64,000 nucleotides of DNA from Impatiens glandulifera (Eukaryota > Streptophyta > Magnoliopsida > Ericales > Balsaminaceae), in contig NC_061864.1 in NCBI RefSeq assembly GCF_907164915.1, positions 4,609,389 to 4,673,388 on the forward strand, in the 5' to 3' direction. Under the pieces are notes generated by a model that did not search any database, was not told where the DNA came from, and worked only from the letters and a program-made list of their open reading frames with translations. Both the position numbers and the translations under genes were made by a program. Below are positions 9,949 through 22,690 of this stretch, piece by piece (within the stretch, counting starts at the first letter, position 1; each line of letters opens with the position of its first letter).

Positions 9949-12900
9949 AAAATATTTATAAGTATTTAATTTTTTAAATATTATAAATAAATAAAATAAA
10001 AGTATTTAAAAAAATATTTTAAGTGATAAAGTCTTCTATAAGAGTTCCGTTCACATTAAAAATAAAAATAATAATACATTTTTTTTTATAATTTAAAATT
10101 ATTTTTATTTATTTAATATAATAATTTAAATATTAAATACAAATCATTTTTTAATTATTTTTCTAAACAAATTTAGTTTTTCATCAAATAATATAAACTT
10201 TTTATAAATAACCTTACATCAAACAAACTTTTATTAATAAGGATATAATAGTTTTATTGGATTAAATTTGGATCACATCAAACAAGCCCCACAATATGAG
10301 AGAGAGAGAGTATTTTCTTGTTTGGACTTTTGGAAGTGTAGAAAAGCCCCTCAAATTTAATATGAATTTCAAATAGCCCCTTTTAGTTCATAAATATAAT
10401 GCTATATACCTACCTAAATCAATGTAGTCACCTTCTAATGTGATATATTATTTCCACTTCACTTATTCTATTCATTTTTTTAATAAATAATTTTGATTGT
10501 TCAAAACCAGGCTTTTGAACTAAAAAGACATTTTTCAATGCAAAATTGTAAATTTAAGTTTATTAGTGTTATTTTCCATCGTCCTCATTTATTGCCTCTA
10601 AACTCTATTTTAGTTTTTGGAAGCAAATATATATATATTTTTTTTATTGAAAATCTGTATAACTTAATAATGTCACCATAATTTTTAAATTTTAATTATA
10701 AATAAATTAATATTTTTTAAAGATAATTTTTTTATATATATATTTTAATCACTCACTTTAGTTTAATATTTTTATTGAGAGCCAAATCTAAATTTAAGGT
10801 GGAGTTATATCTTATTATTGAAGTAACAAAATTTGATATATTAACTTGAGGATTTATATGTCTCAATTCACTTAATAAAATATGTTAAGAATATTTTTTT
10901 GTTTTTGTTTAAAGGCACAATATTAGTTTTTTTTATGTTTTGGAAAAACTGTTTAACAACAATATTAGTTTTCTATTACTCTGTTTAATTGTTATTTCCA
11001 TAATTTAGGCTATATATGTTGAATTAGTCCTTAATTAGGTTATTTGGTTATAATTGGCTCTTTTCATTATAAACTAAGAAAGAAAGAAAGTAAGTTGTGA
11101 CTAGACCTAGCTAGCTTTTCTTTAATATTGATTCTTACTTAGTAGTGAAATATAAGGTACCCTACTTAGAGCTTATTTGATTTATTTTGTTCATTTATGT
11201 TTTCAATTGTTTAATTTTGTATTTAAATTTTATAAAAATAAATAATTTAGTTGATAAATTGAGTGATTAAAAATAAATAAAATATATAAAAAAAACAAAA
11301 CTTAAATAAAAAGAAATAGGAAATCTCACAGCTACTTAAAGATAATCTTGACTTTTGAAAACGTAAGAATCAGTTTGTTAATAAATAAATAAATGTATGT
11401 GGGAGCTACTACACAATTACATGTATTGACCAATTCAAAGTCTTCTTCTCATACAGATGCGAATCAATTATTATTACTTTACTAATATCTATAATTTTAC
11501 ACTTTATTCAAATTATAATAACCACCTGTTGACTTGACTTCCATCCAATTCAAAAAAATATTACATGTCTGTTTAAAATATAATGAATTGGGTTTGAAAA
11601 AAAATGTAATTAAATTTGGTATTATATGTATAATTAAGGTATTATTTTGAATATTATTTCATTAAATTAATATTAGAATAAAATCTATAAATTGACTCAA
11701 ACCAAATATGAGTGTTTCTAAACAAGTTCATATACTAAATTTTGATCCGCATATTAAAACCAATTTTCAAACTCTATCATTTGCACCAATATATATTTTG
11801 AACATTTTAATTATTTTTTTAAGTTAATGATCTCTAAACTTAACTAGGTTTTTATGAAAATCGAATCAATATTGCAAATTTTTGAGGAGTTCCAAGTACT
11901 CTAAGTTTAAAAAAAAAACAAATTGGAATACTTTAAAGGACTCCAAATTAGATCGGTTTGGAACAGACAGATATCCAATTTTACAAACGTTTAACTTTTA
12001 TCCATTAAACACATTTTATACCCATTTCATTTTTCTTACTCAGTTCAATATTTTTTTAAACATCTAATACAATTTTAACCCATTTAATAATATTTTGAGT
12101 ACATTCACAAAATTTTCACTCAATTAACATTTTGAAATATTTAATTTGATGTATTTTCATTAGATAAATTAAATTTAGATAAAGTATCATAAATCATTTA
12201 AAAATCATAAAATATTCCATCCAAAAGATATTGTATCATAAATCATTTAAAAACACATAAAATATTCAATTCAAATAGTTGAACTATTGTTTTTAATAAA
12301 ACTGACTTTATTAAAGAGAGGATGAATAGAGTTGAATAAAATAAATGATGAGAACAAAATATAATTGATTGTTTGAAATTTAATACTAACCACAACTTCT
12401 TCTTCTTTCATTTTCTTTTGTTTCTTTTATTTTGTTTATTTGTTAAAAATGATATGGGAATTAGTAGCCAAGTAAATATTAAGTCAAATCACTAATCTAT
12501 CCTACCTAAATTGGAGGAAAAAAATGTATTTTTTTAAAATTTATAAAAATAGAATATTATCACTGGCATCTTATAACATAACTAGAATGGTATGAACTAA
12601 AAGAAAAATTAACTTAGGGTACTATTTCGGTTATGGGTACCCGACCCTATTTTGACCCCCAAAATTTGGTTCTTAATTTACCCAACCCGTCCCCAACCCG
12701 TCCAGTCGGAGCGACCGAGTACCCATAAGAGATTGAGCCATGTATGCATCCCCATTTCGCCATATATCATGGAGAAATATGTGTTACAAATATGTCACTA
12801 ATTTGTAATCATAAGAGCCATAATTTGACAATGAGACTAAACATCTTAAAAAATAGAAAATACTTAGTTGTTGATAAACTCATTTCTCATTGTGTTCAAA

Positions 12901-13068
12901 ACATGAAAGTGAGGAAAAGAAAGATGAAAAATCTTCAGATACAGATGAAGGTTAAAGACAATAATATCTCTGGGCAGACATAGAATAGAATAGAGTAACT
13001 CATTTCCATGAAACATTAACCTAATACACACCCTCCTCCTCCTTAGTCCTAATTACCAACAGCATCAA
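9949..13068. other. intergenic, AT-rich, no gene seen
   Basis: Three kilobases with no recognisable coding sequence. It includes a 49-bp-period tandem duplication at 12185-12275 (TATCATAAATCATTTAAAAA twice). There is also a GC-richer patch at 12631-12728 whose ends are inverted copies (TTATGGGTACCCGACC against GACCGAGTACCCATAA). That patch may be a small transposon relic. Confidence 0.5.
12631..12728. repeat. short inverted repeat, 16-bp arms
   Basis: TTATGGGTACCCGACC at 12631-12646 pairs with GACCGAGTACCCATAA at 12713-12728, with two mismatches. The loop of about 66 bases contains two CCAACCCGTCC motifs. The base composition differs from the AT-rich surroundings. This is possibly the remnant of a small transposon. 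Confidence 0.5.
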
Positions 13069-14422
13069 CTATTTCAAATTTGAAGATGATGATTCCATTT
13101 CCATACCTGGTTTGTTTGTTTGAGTAGCCACATACTCGATCGCTACGACAATATCACTAATTAGAGGACGGAATTTTGGTTCCTCCTGAAGACACATGGC
13201 TGCTATAGCAATCATATGGTGCAAACTACGAACAGGGAATTCACCTTGCAACAGAGGATCGGCAATTTCAACAAACTTCTTTCTATCCTTCAAGAAAGGA
13301 CGAGACTGCAATAATATTAATCAAGCAAGCAAATCCCAAGATTTAGTTTCTGATGTAAAGAAAGAATCAAGACTTTTTAGTTGGTTAGTTTTTAAAATTG
13401 AAAATCTCACCCAAGCCACAAGGTTTTGCTCTCCATGGCTTCTTCTAGTATTGTTGTCAATAGCCTTCCTTCCAGTGATGAGCTCCAAGAGAACAACACC
13501 AAAGCTATATATATCAGATTTAAGAGTCAATTTCCCACTCATCGCGTATTCTGGAGCGCAGTATCCATAAGTTCCCATCACTCTGGTTGAAACATGAGTT
13601 TTATCTCCAACAGGACCCAATTTAGCAAGTCCGAAATCAGACAGTTTAGCATTGAAATCCTCATCCAACAATATGTTTGCAGATTTAAGGTCACGATAAA
13701 TAATAGGCGGCCTATTTGTCTTGCAGTGGAGATACTCCAATCCTCGAGCTGCACCAACAGCAATCTTTATTCTTGTGCTCCAATTCAGTGGCTCTCTTTC
13801 GTTTTCAAGATGGTCTTCCAAGCTACCCATTGCCATGTACTCATAAACCAGTAGTTTTTGATCTCCATCAGTGCAATATCCAAATAAGGTGACTAAGTTT
13901 GGATGATGAAGAAGACTTAACATGAGAATTTCTACAATGAATTCTTGGTTCCCTTGTAACCCTTCCGGATTGAGTTGCTTCACCGCAATCATCTGAGATA
14001 ATAAAATCAAAACACTAAGACTAGTTTCAGGGCTTGAATTTTATTTAATCCTGTTAGAAAACAAATACTTACCTGCCCCGTTGTTTGAAGCTGACCTTTG
14101 TAAACCTTTCCAAAACCACCCTCACCTATTAGATTAGATTGCCTAAAGTTCTTTGTAGAATTAGCAAGCTCGCGAAATGTGAAACTTCGCGCCACATTGC
14201 CCCTTCCTGTTCCTCCAGTACTTCCGCAACATTTTATTCCTGTCTTGCCCGGCGAATCTAATTCATTAAATAACTTATGAACAATTCCACATGATTCAAT
14301 AGCTAACTGTAACTATAAACAGCATAAACAAAAAACTGATAACCTGAAGAATGATGGGTACAATCTTCGTCGACATTGCTCACATCTTTCCCCCGAACAG
14401 TGACGCAAGAACAACAGACCAT
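13069..14422 (-). CDS. receptor-like cytoplasmic kinase, ASG5/PBL21-like (RLCK VII)
   Basis: Four exons on the minus strand: 14344-14422, 14073-14257, 13411-13992 and 13069-13305. The product is 360 residues. The start MVCCSC lacks Gly2, so anchoring is probably by palmitoylation of Cys3, Cys4 and Cys6. The kinase domain has GEGGFG (71-76), IAVKQ with Lys93, [12 protein letters not shown] in [14 protein letters not shown], and [17 protein letters not shown]. Long shared phrases with Arabidopsis ASG5 (At1g20650) and PBL22, for example [19 protein letters not shown] and LITGRKAID, place it there. The segment after SLEDHL is a few residues shorter than the usual LFDLE stretch. A bromodomain gene follows, as it does beside ASG5 in Arabidopsis, which supports orthology. 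All catalytic residues are present. Confidence 0.88.
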
Positions 14423-15326
14423 TGTTAATAGTGGCGGCGAAGAAGATGAAGAATGGGCTCATTTAAAGCTGAGATCCAATTTGAACGAACGCACAGCATA
14501 AAAACCTAAGCTCAGTATAAAGTGTTTTGGTTTTGAAATCATAAGATATTATTAATCTAACCGGTAGAATGTCAATAATGGTCTGGCCCGGGCTGGCCGA
14601 CTTCATTAGGTTCGAAACATAGCAGCTCCATGTCTGATCTTACGATGGCTGGCGCAATGGAAAAATTATGGAGCTTTTTGCATTTAAGTAAGGGTTTGCA
14701 CGCCCTACTTGTTTCATTCATTCATTATGGCTTCCTCCATTTAAAAGTTTTGGGAGGGAGGGAGATGATGAATTGGATATTACGTTACTATCCTCATCAG
14801 GTTACTTATTTACTATTATTATATATATATTCCTCTTTCTTACCCACAATATATAATATATATAAATCTATCAACTTTTATATTTCATTTTTGTCATATT
14901 ATATATTGCCGGATATAAATAAAGCTTGGACACATAAATATAAATAAATAAATAAAATAGAGAACAATCAACAAAAAAGAAAGGAAGATAAATAAATAAC
15001 AATTTTGGTTCATAAAATAAAATTAGAGAACAATTTGGTGGTGAAGAAGGAGGAGGAGATTAGGTTAGCTTAGTCTCTGCACAAGTTCTCCTAACTCAAA
15101 CAAAATGTTATGTTTTTTTTTTTTTTTTAATCTATACAACCAACCAACCAATCAAACCTCCCTTCTTGACAGAAACTACTAATTCTGAAGATCAAAATAC
15201 TAACAATTAATTACTCTGTCTGTCCTGTCTGTCATTTCAGCAAGACCTACAAACTAATAATAATAAGATTTCAATAATTCTCTCCTCTTTCTCTTGAAAA
15301 AAGAAAGGAGAGAAATGAGCAATAAT
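14423..15326. other. kinase promoter side and bromodomain-gene 3' UTR
   Basis: The left part is the 5' region of the ASG5-like kinase. The right part is the 3' UTR of the bromodomain gene, with a long poly-T run at about 15112-15129. The open frame at 14630-14947 is low-complexity and is not supported as a gene. Confidence 0.4.
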
Positions 15327-18300
15327 TCACAATTGCAATGCTAAATCTGGTTGCTTTGGAGAACCAATACTATGTAAACCCAAACCAGGAGGCAAATCAG
15401 ATCCCTGAAATATCATCGCATTTAGATCAGGAGGAACTGGAAGAGAGTATTGTGGTGGCAACAACATTCCCATTCCTGCTGCTGAAGAAGAAGAAGAAGA
15501 AGGAACAACTCCCAAATCAGGATTCTGCTGCTGCTGCTGCTGTTGTTTGTACTTCTGATGATAACCTCCATTAAACATATTGTTTCCTCCTGCCATTCCA
15601 GGGATCATCATACTATTACTGCTATTATTATTATTATTATTGATGCTTCTTGATACCAACCCATCCTCTTCCTCCGGTCTCATTACAATCCCACCTGACT
15701 GAGAAGAATTGTCACACCCCAACATCGAAGCATTATTATTGTAACCATTCCTGGGTTGTTGAGTCGGAATAACTATTGGCCCACCACCACTACTAGCAGC
15801 AGGAGCTGCTTCGCACGATCTAGAGGATGCAAGAGCCGAATTCATGCCAATGTTGTTTGAAGATACCTCGTTCTCTCCAACCCATCCCCGACCAAACTTT
15901 ACACCGGGAGGCAATGCACGTTCTATTTTCTTTGAAGCTATTTTCCAACCTACTGGCCCTAGATCTGAAGCAAACCGAGCTAGACTTCTTGAATATCCAT
16001 GCTCCACATTTAAACCCATCTGAAATTAATTTCCCCCACTTAGTGATCAAAATATAGCTAAAGAGGCAAAAGAAAAGTATTCAGTATGTATACCCCAACT
16101 AATCTGTTCATGTCTCCAAAGACGGGAGATGATAATAAATAAGGCTCGTGTCCATAAGTTGAGGCTGGAGATAAATTGTATGTTCCACGCCTGTTCTCAT
16201 CTATCAAAACAGTTTTTTTTGTATGTTTTGCCTCGGCCTTCAGAACAGAAGCTGCAGAAAGATAGCACTTCTATTAGTTACAGTCAGAGATAGAAGAACC
16301 TGGGAATAAGAATAAGAATGAATCAAACCTGGGAATTCACTATTCCAATCTGATGTCATGTCATTAAATAAATCATTACTTGCAGATAAATTGGTGGTTC
16401 TCAAATAAACATCATTAGCTTGAAACTTATATGACATAGGCCCCTTTCTTAGATTGTAGTTGTTGTTAGAGTTTGTGGTGTACTCGCCCGCAGTAGCAGG
16501 AGTTGCAACATCAGAGGAAGACTCAGGAGCAACTCGTGTTGGCGGTGGAGGACTGGTAAATTCCTTCTTCACGTTCTTGGAGGGAGGTCTACCTCTTCTT
16601 ACAACTTTCGGCTGTGGCTCACCATCTTCATTAACTTCTCTCAGATTTTCAAAGTCCCGTTTCGCCAGCTCTTGTATTGTCCGAGCCTAAGGAAATCCGC
16701 CACATAGTCAGCAGTCAACTAAAAGAAAAAGTAACAATTTTGATTGGCAAAAGAAATCAGTTTAAAAATGAAAAATCCAAGTACCTGTCGAAAGTAGATG
16801 GTATCTGGAGCATTATATTGCATTGCATTTGAACATATCAAGAGAACATCTTTCTGCAAAAACCCATATTTTCACAAAATTTAATAACATCACAGTGAAC
16901 TAATCGCCCCATAGTTCCCATCTCCCAAGCTCAAAATATCTACTTAAATCCATTTGATCGCAATCATCCAAAGTGACAATCCCATACATGCATATTATTT
17001 ACTTCATTGAGGGGTCTAAGAAAAGAAGTACTAATGCCAAAAGGTACTATCGAATCATTTCCTCAAATCAACAACTATTAACAAAAAAAGGGAGACATAT
17101 TGCGAGAACAAGAAGAAAATACCTCAAAAAATAAGTGTAGGCCATTATTAAAACATACATACCTCAAATTCCTCTAACTTTGTGTATTTCCCCTCGTTTA
17201 GTTTCCTCCTAACAGTCCCAAAATCCATTGGGTGGTCTACAATTTCACAGTAGTCAGGCAGCTGCACACAAAGGGTTTAAGAACCAAGTGAGATTGCATG
17301 TCAACTAAACATGTTAAATATAAAGTCAGATAGGGAATAAAAAGAGCACCTCCTCGGTATCAACAGGCTCAGAGAAGACCCCATGTGTGTCCTTCCTGCA
17401 GTGGGGTTTGTTTGATGAGGCGGAAAAATACATTCCGAACATATAATCCATAAGCACGGGAGAGGGAGAGAGAAAAATAAGAAGGAAAAGGATAAACTAG
17501 GGAAGTAGAGAAGAGAAGAAAAGAAACTCAGCACATACTTTTGAAGTCTGTCAAGAATGAAAACCAACAACTTTTTGTCTGGCAAAGGTGTTGTGGGTCC
17601 AGACTCAAACGGAGACCCTGTCCACAAATAAATGATCAGGATTACATAATATTATTACAGGGAATTTAGTACAAACGGCCTCAGTTGAAGAATGCGAAAG
17701 GATTTGATTGGTACCATGTACAGTGTCAGTCGCTTTCTGGACCTTTTTGTCCTGCAAAAATCCATCCAAAAAAATGAGCTGCTTGGGTAGTGAATAGATA
17801 AGGAATTTGGAAATGGAAACCCCACTTCAACTCCGAAACAGATCAAGAAGAGATTCATTCATTCAGTGGAAACAGTAATGCAGTAAAAAATGTCACAACT
17901 CAAAAGAATCGGATAATTAAACAGTGGCCCTCCCTGTAATGAAAGGAAGTACACAGCATCATCCTGGAAAATTAAAGAAAAGACAAAACGAAGCCTTTTT
18001 CAAGACCATGATGGTATGATGTGTATGCGTTGTATATGTATTTCTTGGAAACGCATGAAAAGGTAGGTCGATAAAATACAGACAATCAATCTAGAATAAA
18101 ATACTCCATTACTTACTAAAATAAAACTCCTATATTTAGAAACTCAAACTTTGTGGATTTAAAACTATCTAAAACACAATCAGCACCCACACACCCAAAA
18201 AAAATCCTATTTATCGGGAGTCTGTAATTTATGTATACAGACTTGACCAAGTCAACCCACATGCCCTTCCAATCTTTGGAAGACCAATAAAGAAGGTTTA

Positions 18301-18919
18301 AATTTGGCGCTAAATCCCAAGCATTCAAATGTCAGAGGAATATATTCAACCCATTTTTTAAAGAAAACTCTTTCTGGGTATTGCTAGAAAGTTGGAGGAA
18401 ATTAATCATTCAGAACTGGACCTGATTAGCGGCATGTAAATTTCCAGATCTGACACCAGCCGCGCCGATCTTCTGTTTCTTGGCAGAAACCTCGTGGTTA
18501 TCGACATCGATACTCGATTGATGGACGATAGGAGTCGAATTGGAGAAGGGGGAATTAGCTGAGGATCTGGATAGATTAAAATGTTGTTGATCAGAAGAAG
18601 AAGGGGGGAGGCGGCCAACAAGCTTCACCTTCTTTTCCTTTCTCTCGTCGTCGTCGTCATCGTATTCTTCGTCTTCTTCTTCTTCTCCGCCGCCGTCGTC
18701 GTCCACCCAATCGGAAGCAGGAGAGGTTTCGTCCGGATTGGAGTGCCGGCGAGTAGATCGACGGTTATCAACGGAAAGATTAGGTTTTGAAGAAATTAGG
18801 GTTTGGGTTTGGAGATGCTGTTTATCCTGTCCTCCGAGTGCGCGTTTCTGGAGATCTAGGAGAGAGGGACGGCCTTTCTTCTTCCTCTTCTTCATCACTC
18901 CTTCTTCAACCTTGCCCAT
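15327..18919 (-). CDS. bromodomain protein, BRD7/9-like SWI/SNF subunit
   Basis: Nine exons on the minus strand: 18422-18919, 17715-17751, 17539-17617, 17350-17395, 17163-17261, 16785-16853, 16329-16686, 16094-16251 and 15327-16019. The product is 678 residues. The start at 18919 (MGKVEEGVMKKRKKKGRPS) is the first ATG; a longer frame upstream has only a GTG. The N-terminus has an AT-hook-like KKKGRPS and a strongly acidic tract (about residues 85-112). The bromodomain spans about 188-285, with PDYCEIVDHPMDFGTV and the acetyl-lysine-binding Asn in NAMQYN (N267). The rest is Asn/Gln-rich low complexity with a conserved ARFASDLGPVGWK.AS block. This layout matches Arabidopsis BRD1/BRD2/BRD13 (At1g20670 group), subunits of plant BAS-type SWI/SNF remodellers. 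It should read acetylated histones in the nucleus. Confidence 0.88.
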
Positions 18920-20149
18920 TCTCGGCCTCTTCTCTTTCTCTCTCCTCCTTTGCTCTCCCTTTCTCTCTCTACAGCTTCCCTTCACTTAGGCTTTGTGTTT
19001 TTCATTTTCATTTTCATTTTAATTTTAATTTTCTTTACACTATTTTCATTTATTTATTTTAATTTATTTTTTATTAATTTATTGTGAAATTGAGACGCGC
19101 GTTCCGTACGTGAGAGTCACACGAGAAGTAAATGAATAAAAAGGTCCTCCTCCTTTGCATGTCATTTAGCACGTGACGGAAGTTTCACATTTTCTGCATT
19201 TTATTTTATATTATATTTAAACAAATATTAATAAGAAGCTTCATCTTTCAATTATACAATTAACTTTCTTAATAAAATATAGTTTTTTTTGCTATCTTTA
19301 TTATTTTAAGTTGATTTAGAGAGTTAAAAGGGTTGTTTGAATTTAATGGGTTTGGGTTAATTAATTAATTAAATAATCAATAAAGTAAAAAATAATTATT
19401 TTTTTTCATTATAATTAATAAAATAATGAATAAAAAAATGTAATTTATTTAAGAATTATTTAAATAATCTTAGAATCTGTTTGATCTTGAATTATTTAAA
19501 TAATAAAAATATTATTTATTTATTTATTTTAATTATTAAACCACTTAATTCATTAGTAAAAATAAATTATTTTAATAAAATTTAAATACAAATATTTTAA
19601 TAATTTGATTATATTTTCATCAAAAGTATCTATTTTTTTAAAATAATCCAACATTAAACAAGCTCTTAAATAACTCATATTTCACAGTACATTTTCTTAT
19701 TAATCGTATTATTAAATAAAATATTTATTTATTTTTAAATAATGCATATATTATAAAAAAAAAAAAACTTTTAATTAAGAACAAACTAAGAATGATATTG
19801 TAAAATTTTAAATTTATAAAAAATAAAAAATTCCAAGGTCCTTACCAAAATAGTCATAAAATTTTCAAGAGATTGTTTGAGCATTCAAAATTTGAATCTC
19901 AACAAACGTTCAAATAATAGGTTATAGAAAAAATTAATATAATTAAAATATTATATTCTATATTGATATCTTTAATATATTTTGTTCAAATAATTCTAAA
20001 ACAAACTTGGCAGGGTAAATTAAGATCTAATGGTTTTTGTCATATTTGGATTTTTTAAGTTGAAATATGTTTATGGTGTTTTCTGGAGTTGAGTGAGTCA
20101 TTATTATAATATTCATTTAAAAATGGTTTTATCTTTTTTAAATTATTCA

Positions 20150-20215
<66 letters not shown>

Positions 20216-21745
20216 AGTCTCATTTCAAGCACTTTTTATGTTTGAATTCTGATGAATGAGAGAACTACAAACAAGCTTTAACGGATGGATAAAGATTTTT
20301 TCAGCAACTTACACTAATATGTCATTCAATATGTAAATTTCTTTCAATATTATTTGGGCTAAAATTATGTTTTATAATTCGAGATTAATCGGGGATTCTT
20401 CCTCGTGAAGGTCGTTATATGAAAAATAAATGCATTATGGTGAGTTGTTTTGATGGGTTACAATAATACATTTACATTGAATATTTTTATCAGATGGATT
20501 AATTGTTTGATTTGTTGTGAATATTTTATGTGTCTTAAATCTTAATGATACTTTTATAATATCTATATATTTTTAATTGATCCCTAGAGGAAGCTTCTAT
20601 TGTGAATTATTGACGGTTGGTGGCTTGGTGCTGATATTTTATATATATATATTGACAATAATATTACATCAGCTGGCTAAAGAAAGAAAATAGCTCAACC
20701 GATCCAAAGACTAACCCGTTCAATCCGTCATAAGTGATCTTCTTCAAATTGAAAATTATTTAATTAGTTGGGTATAGGATTTAAATAAATGACCGAATCT
20801 GAATAAACTGGATCCAACAAAGAAATTTTCATATTTTGTAAGATACATATGAGCAATTATAATTCCTCCATCACTTATATTTGTGCACTTAATATATAAA
20901 TGTTGAGTGATTAATTAGATTGTAAGCATATTTAAAATGTATTTAGTAAAATAGAACACAAAATACTCCTGAAATAGGATCATAAAGGTATAATTGAACA
21001 TGTGCAACTGATTTTATTTTCTATTATCTTTAAATGAGAACATGGAACTGGTGCTTAAGCAAACAATCAAATCATGATCACTTCAAATTGCCAAAAGGGT
21101 AATGTTGTAACAATGGCATTCTAAAATTATTCATTAGATTAGGACAAAAGTATAATGTTCTTTATGACAAAACCACCAAATCATTTGATCAATCTTAATC
21201 TAAGAAAGGGATTACATTTTCATTAACATAGTTTATGTAGTTCCACAAATAACTTTAAGACTTATTTATTTAATTTTTTTAAATAATTCAAATATAACTA
21301 AATGATATCTCGGGTCGGTTTGAAAACACATGGAGTTGGATTTGTAAGGTCAAATATTGATATTTCCTAATTTAATAAAAAATAAATTTTAAAAAATTAA
21401 ATAATATTTAAATATTTTGATTGTTAAATTGATTAATGAAATTATATATATATATATATATATTATTTAAAAGTTATTATACTAATTTAGACCCAAAATA
21501 GGCTATACTAAACCAGTCCGGATCTTCTATTATGGACTAACCATGCCTCTTTTCCAGAACAGCAATATTATTATCAATGCACGAAAAAATAAGGGCAAGT
21601 AAGACATTCCACGGAGGTCTCTAGTTAAGGCTGCCTCGAGTCACCATCCATGTTGTTGATGCCTCCTATTTGACTAATGAGCTTTCCTAACAGCTCTATT
21701 TGTCACCTAAATTCATTCAGGTTCGATCTCATATTTCAATATTAA
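18920..21745. other. gene-poor AT-rich DNA
   Basis: The 5' UTR and promoter of the bromodomain gene occupy the first few hundred bases; the pyrimidine-rich + strand at 18920-18990 is the likely leader. Beyond about 19.1 kb the DNA is AT-rich with no coding similarity. It carries a long TA dinucleotide run. Confidence 0.5.
20154..20213. repeat. (TA)n microsatellite, about 60 bp
   Basis: An uninterrupted alternating TA run of about thirty units. Shorter TA runs lie at about 21445-21465. Confidence 0.95.
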
Positions 21746-21954
21746 GGGTACGTTTGATGAGAGTAATTGGAATTGACATTGAAATTCTAATTCCAATTCA
21801 ATGAATTACAATTCAATTCTTATTTTTGGAAAATTATAAAATTGTAATTCAATTCCAATTTCTATGTTTGGGAAAATGATAGAATTATAATTCAATTCCA
21901 ATTCATATGTTTGTAAAATAAAATATCGGTTCAAAATGTTAACTTCTTAAATAT

Positions 21955-22690
21955 GTTTTCACGTTTTTGGCACGTTTAATATATTTTTGACATGATTAAC
22001 ACATTTAACACGTTTTTGACATGTTTAACACGTTTAATACGTTTTTTACACGTTTAGCACGTTTTTGACATGTTTAAACACGTTTTTGACATGTTTAACA
22101 CATTTTCACACGTTTAACATATTTTTCACGTTTTTGACATTTTTTATATGTTTAACATGTTTTTCACACGTTTTGACAAATTTAACACGTTTTCACGTTT
22201 TTGGCACGTTTTTGACATGTTTAAAACGTTTTTCACACGTTTAACATGTTTTTCACGTTTTTGGCACGTTAAACACGTTTTTGGCATGTTTAACATGTTT
22301 TTCACACGTTTTACACATTTTTTACACGTTTAACACGTTTTTCACGCTTTGGCACGTTTAACACGTTTTTAACATTCAACACGTTTTGGCACATTTAACA
22401 CGTTTTTGACATTTTTAATACGTTTAACATGTTTTTTATACATATTGATAAGATTAACACGTTTTGGCACGTTTAACACGTTTTTGACATGTTTAACACG
22501 TTTAACATTTTTTCATACGTTTAACACGTTTTGGCACGTTTTACATATTTTTGGCACGTTTAACACGTTTTTAACATGTTTAACATATTTTTGGTACGTT
22601 TAACACATTTTTGGCACGTTTAACATGTTTCTCACGCTGTTGGCATGTTTAACACATTTTTGGCATATTTAACACGTTTTAAACATGTCA
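21955..22690 (+). repeat. left array of 20-bp minisatellite
   Basis: Head-to-tail degenerate units alternate CACGTTTTTG with CACGTTTAA-type half units, giving a period of about 20 bp with frequent 9-11 bp slips. The differences between units are mostly CACG to CATG or CACA. Confidence 0.85.

Noticed and set aside
14123..14195. Independent kinase start at 14195
   Set aside because: It is a GTG inside exon 2 of the ASG5-like gene; splicing joins it to an upstream ATG at 14422.
14630..14947. 105-codon plus-strand open frame
   Set aside because: Low-complexity AT-rich tail, no similarity, and it lies in the kinase promoter region.
18920..18985. Longer start for the bromodomain protein
   Set aside because: The extension begins at GTG, not ATG; the first ATG in frame at 18919 gives the family's usual start.
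22148..22603. Phe/Thr-rich open frames of about 60 codons
   Set aside because: They are translations of the tandem minisatellite; composition and periodicity come from the repeat.
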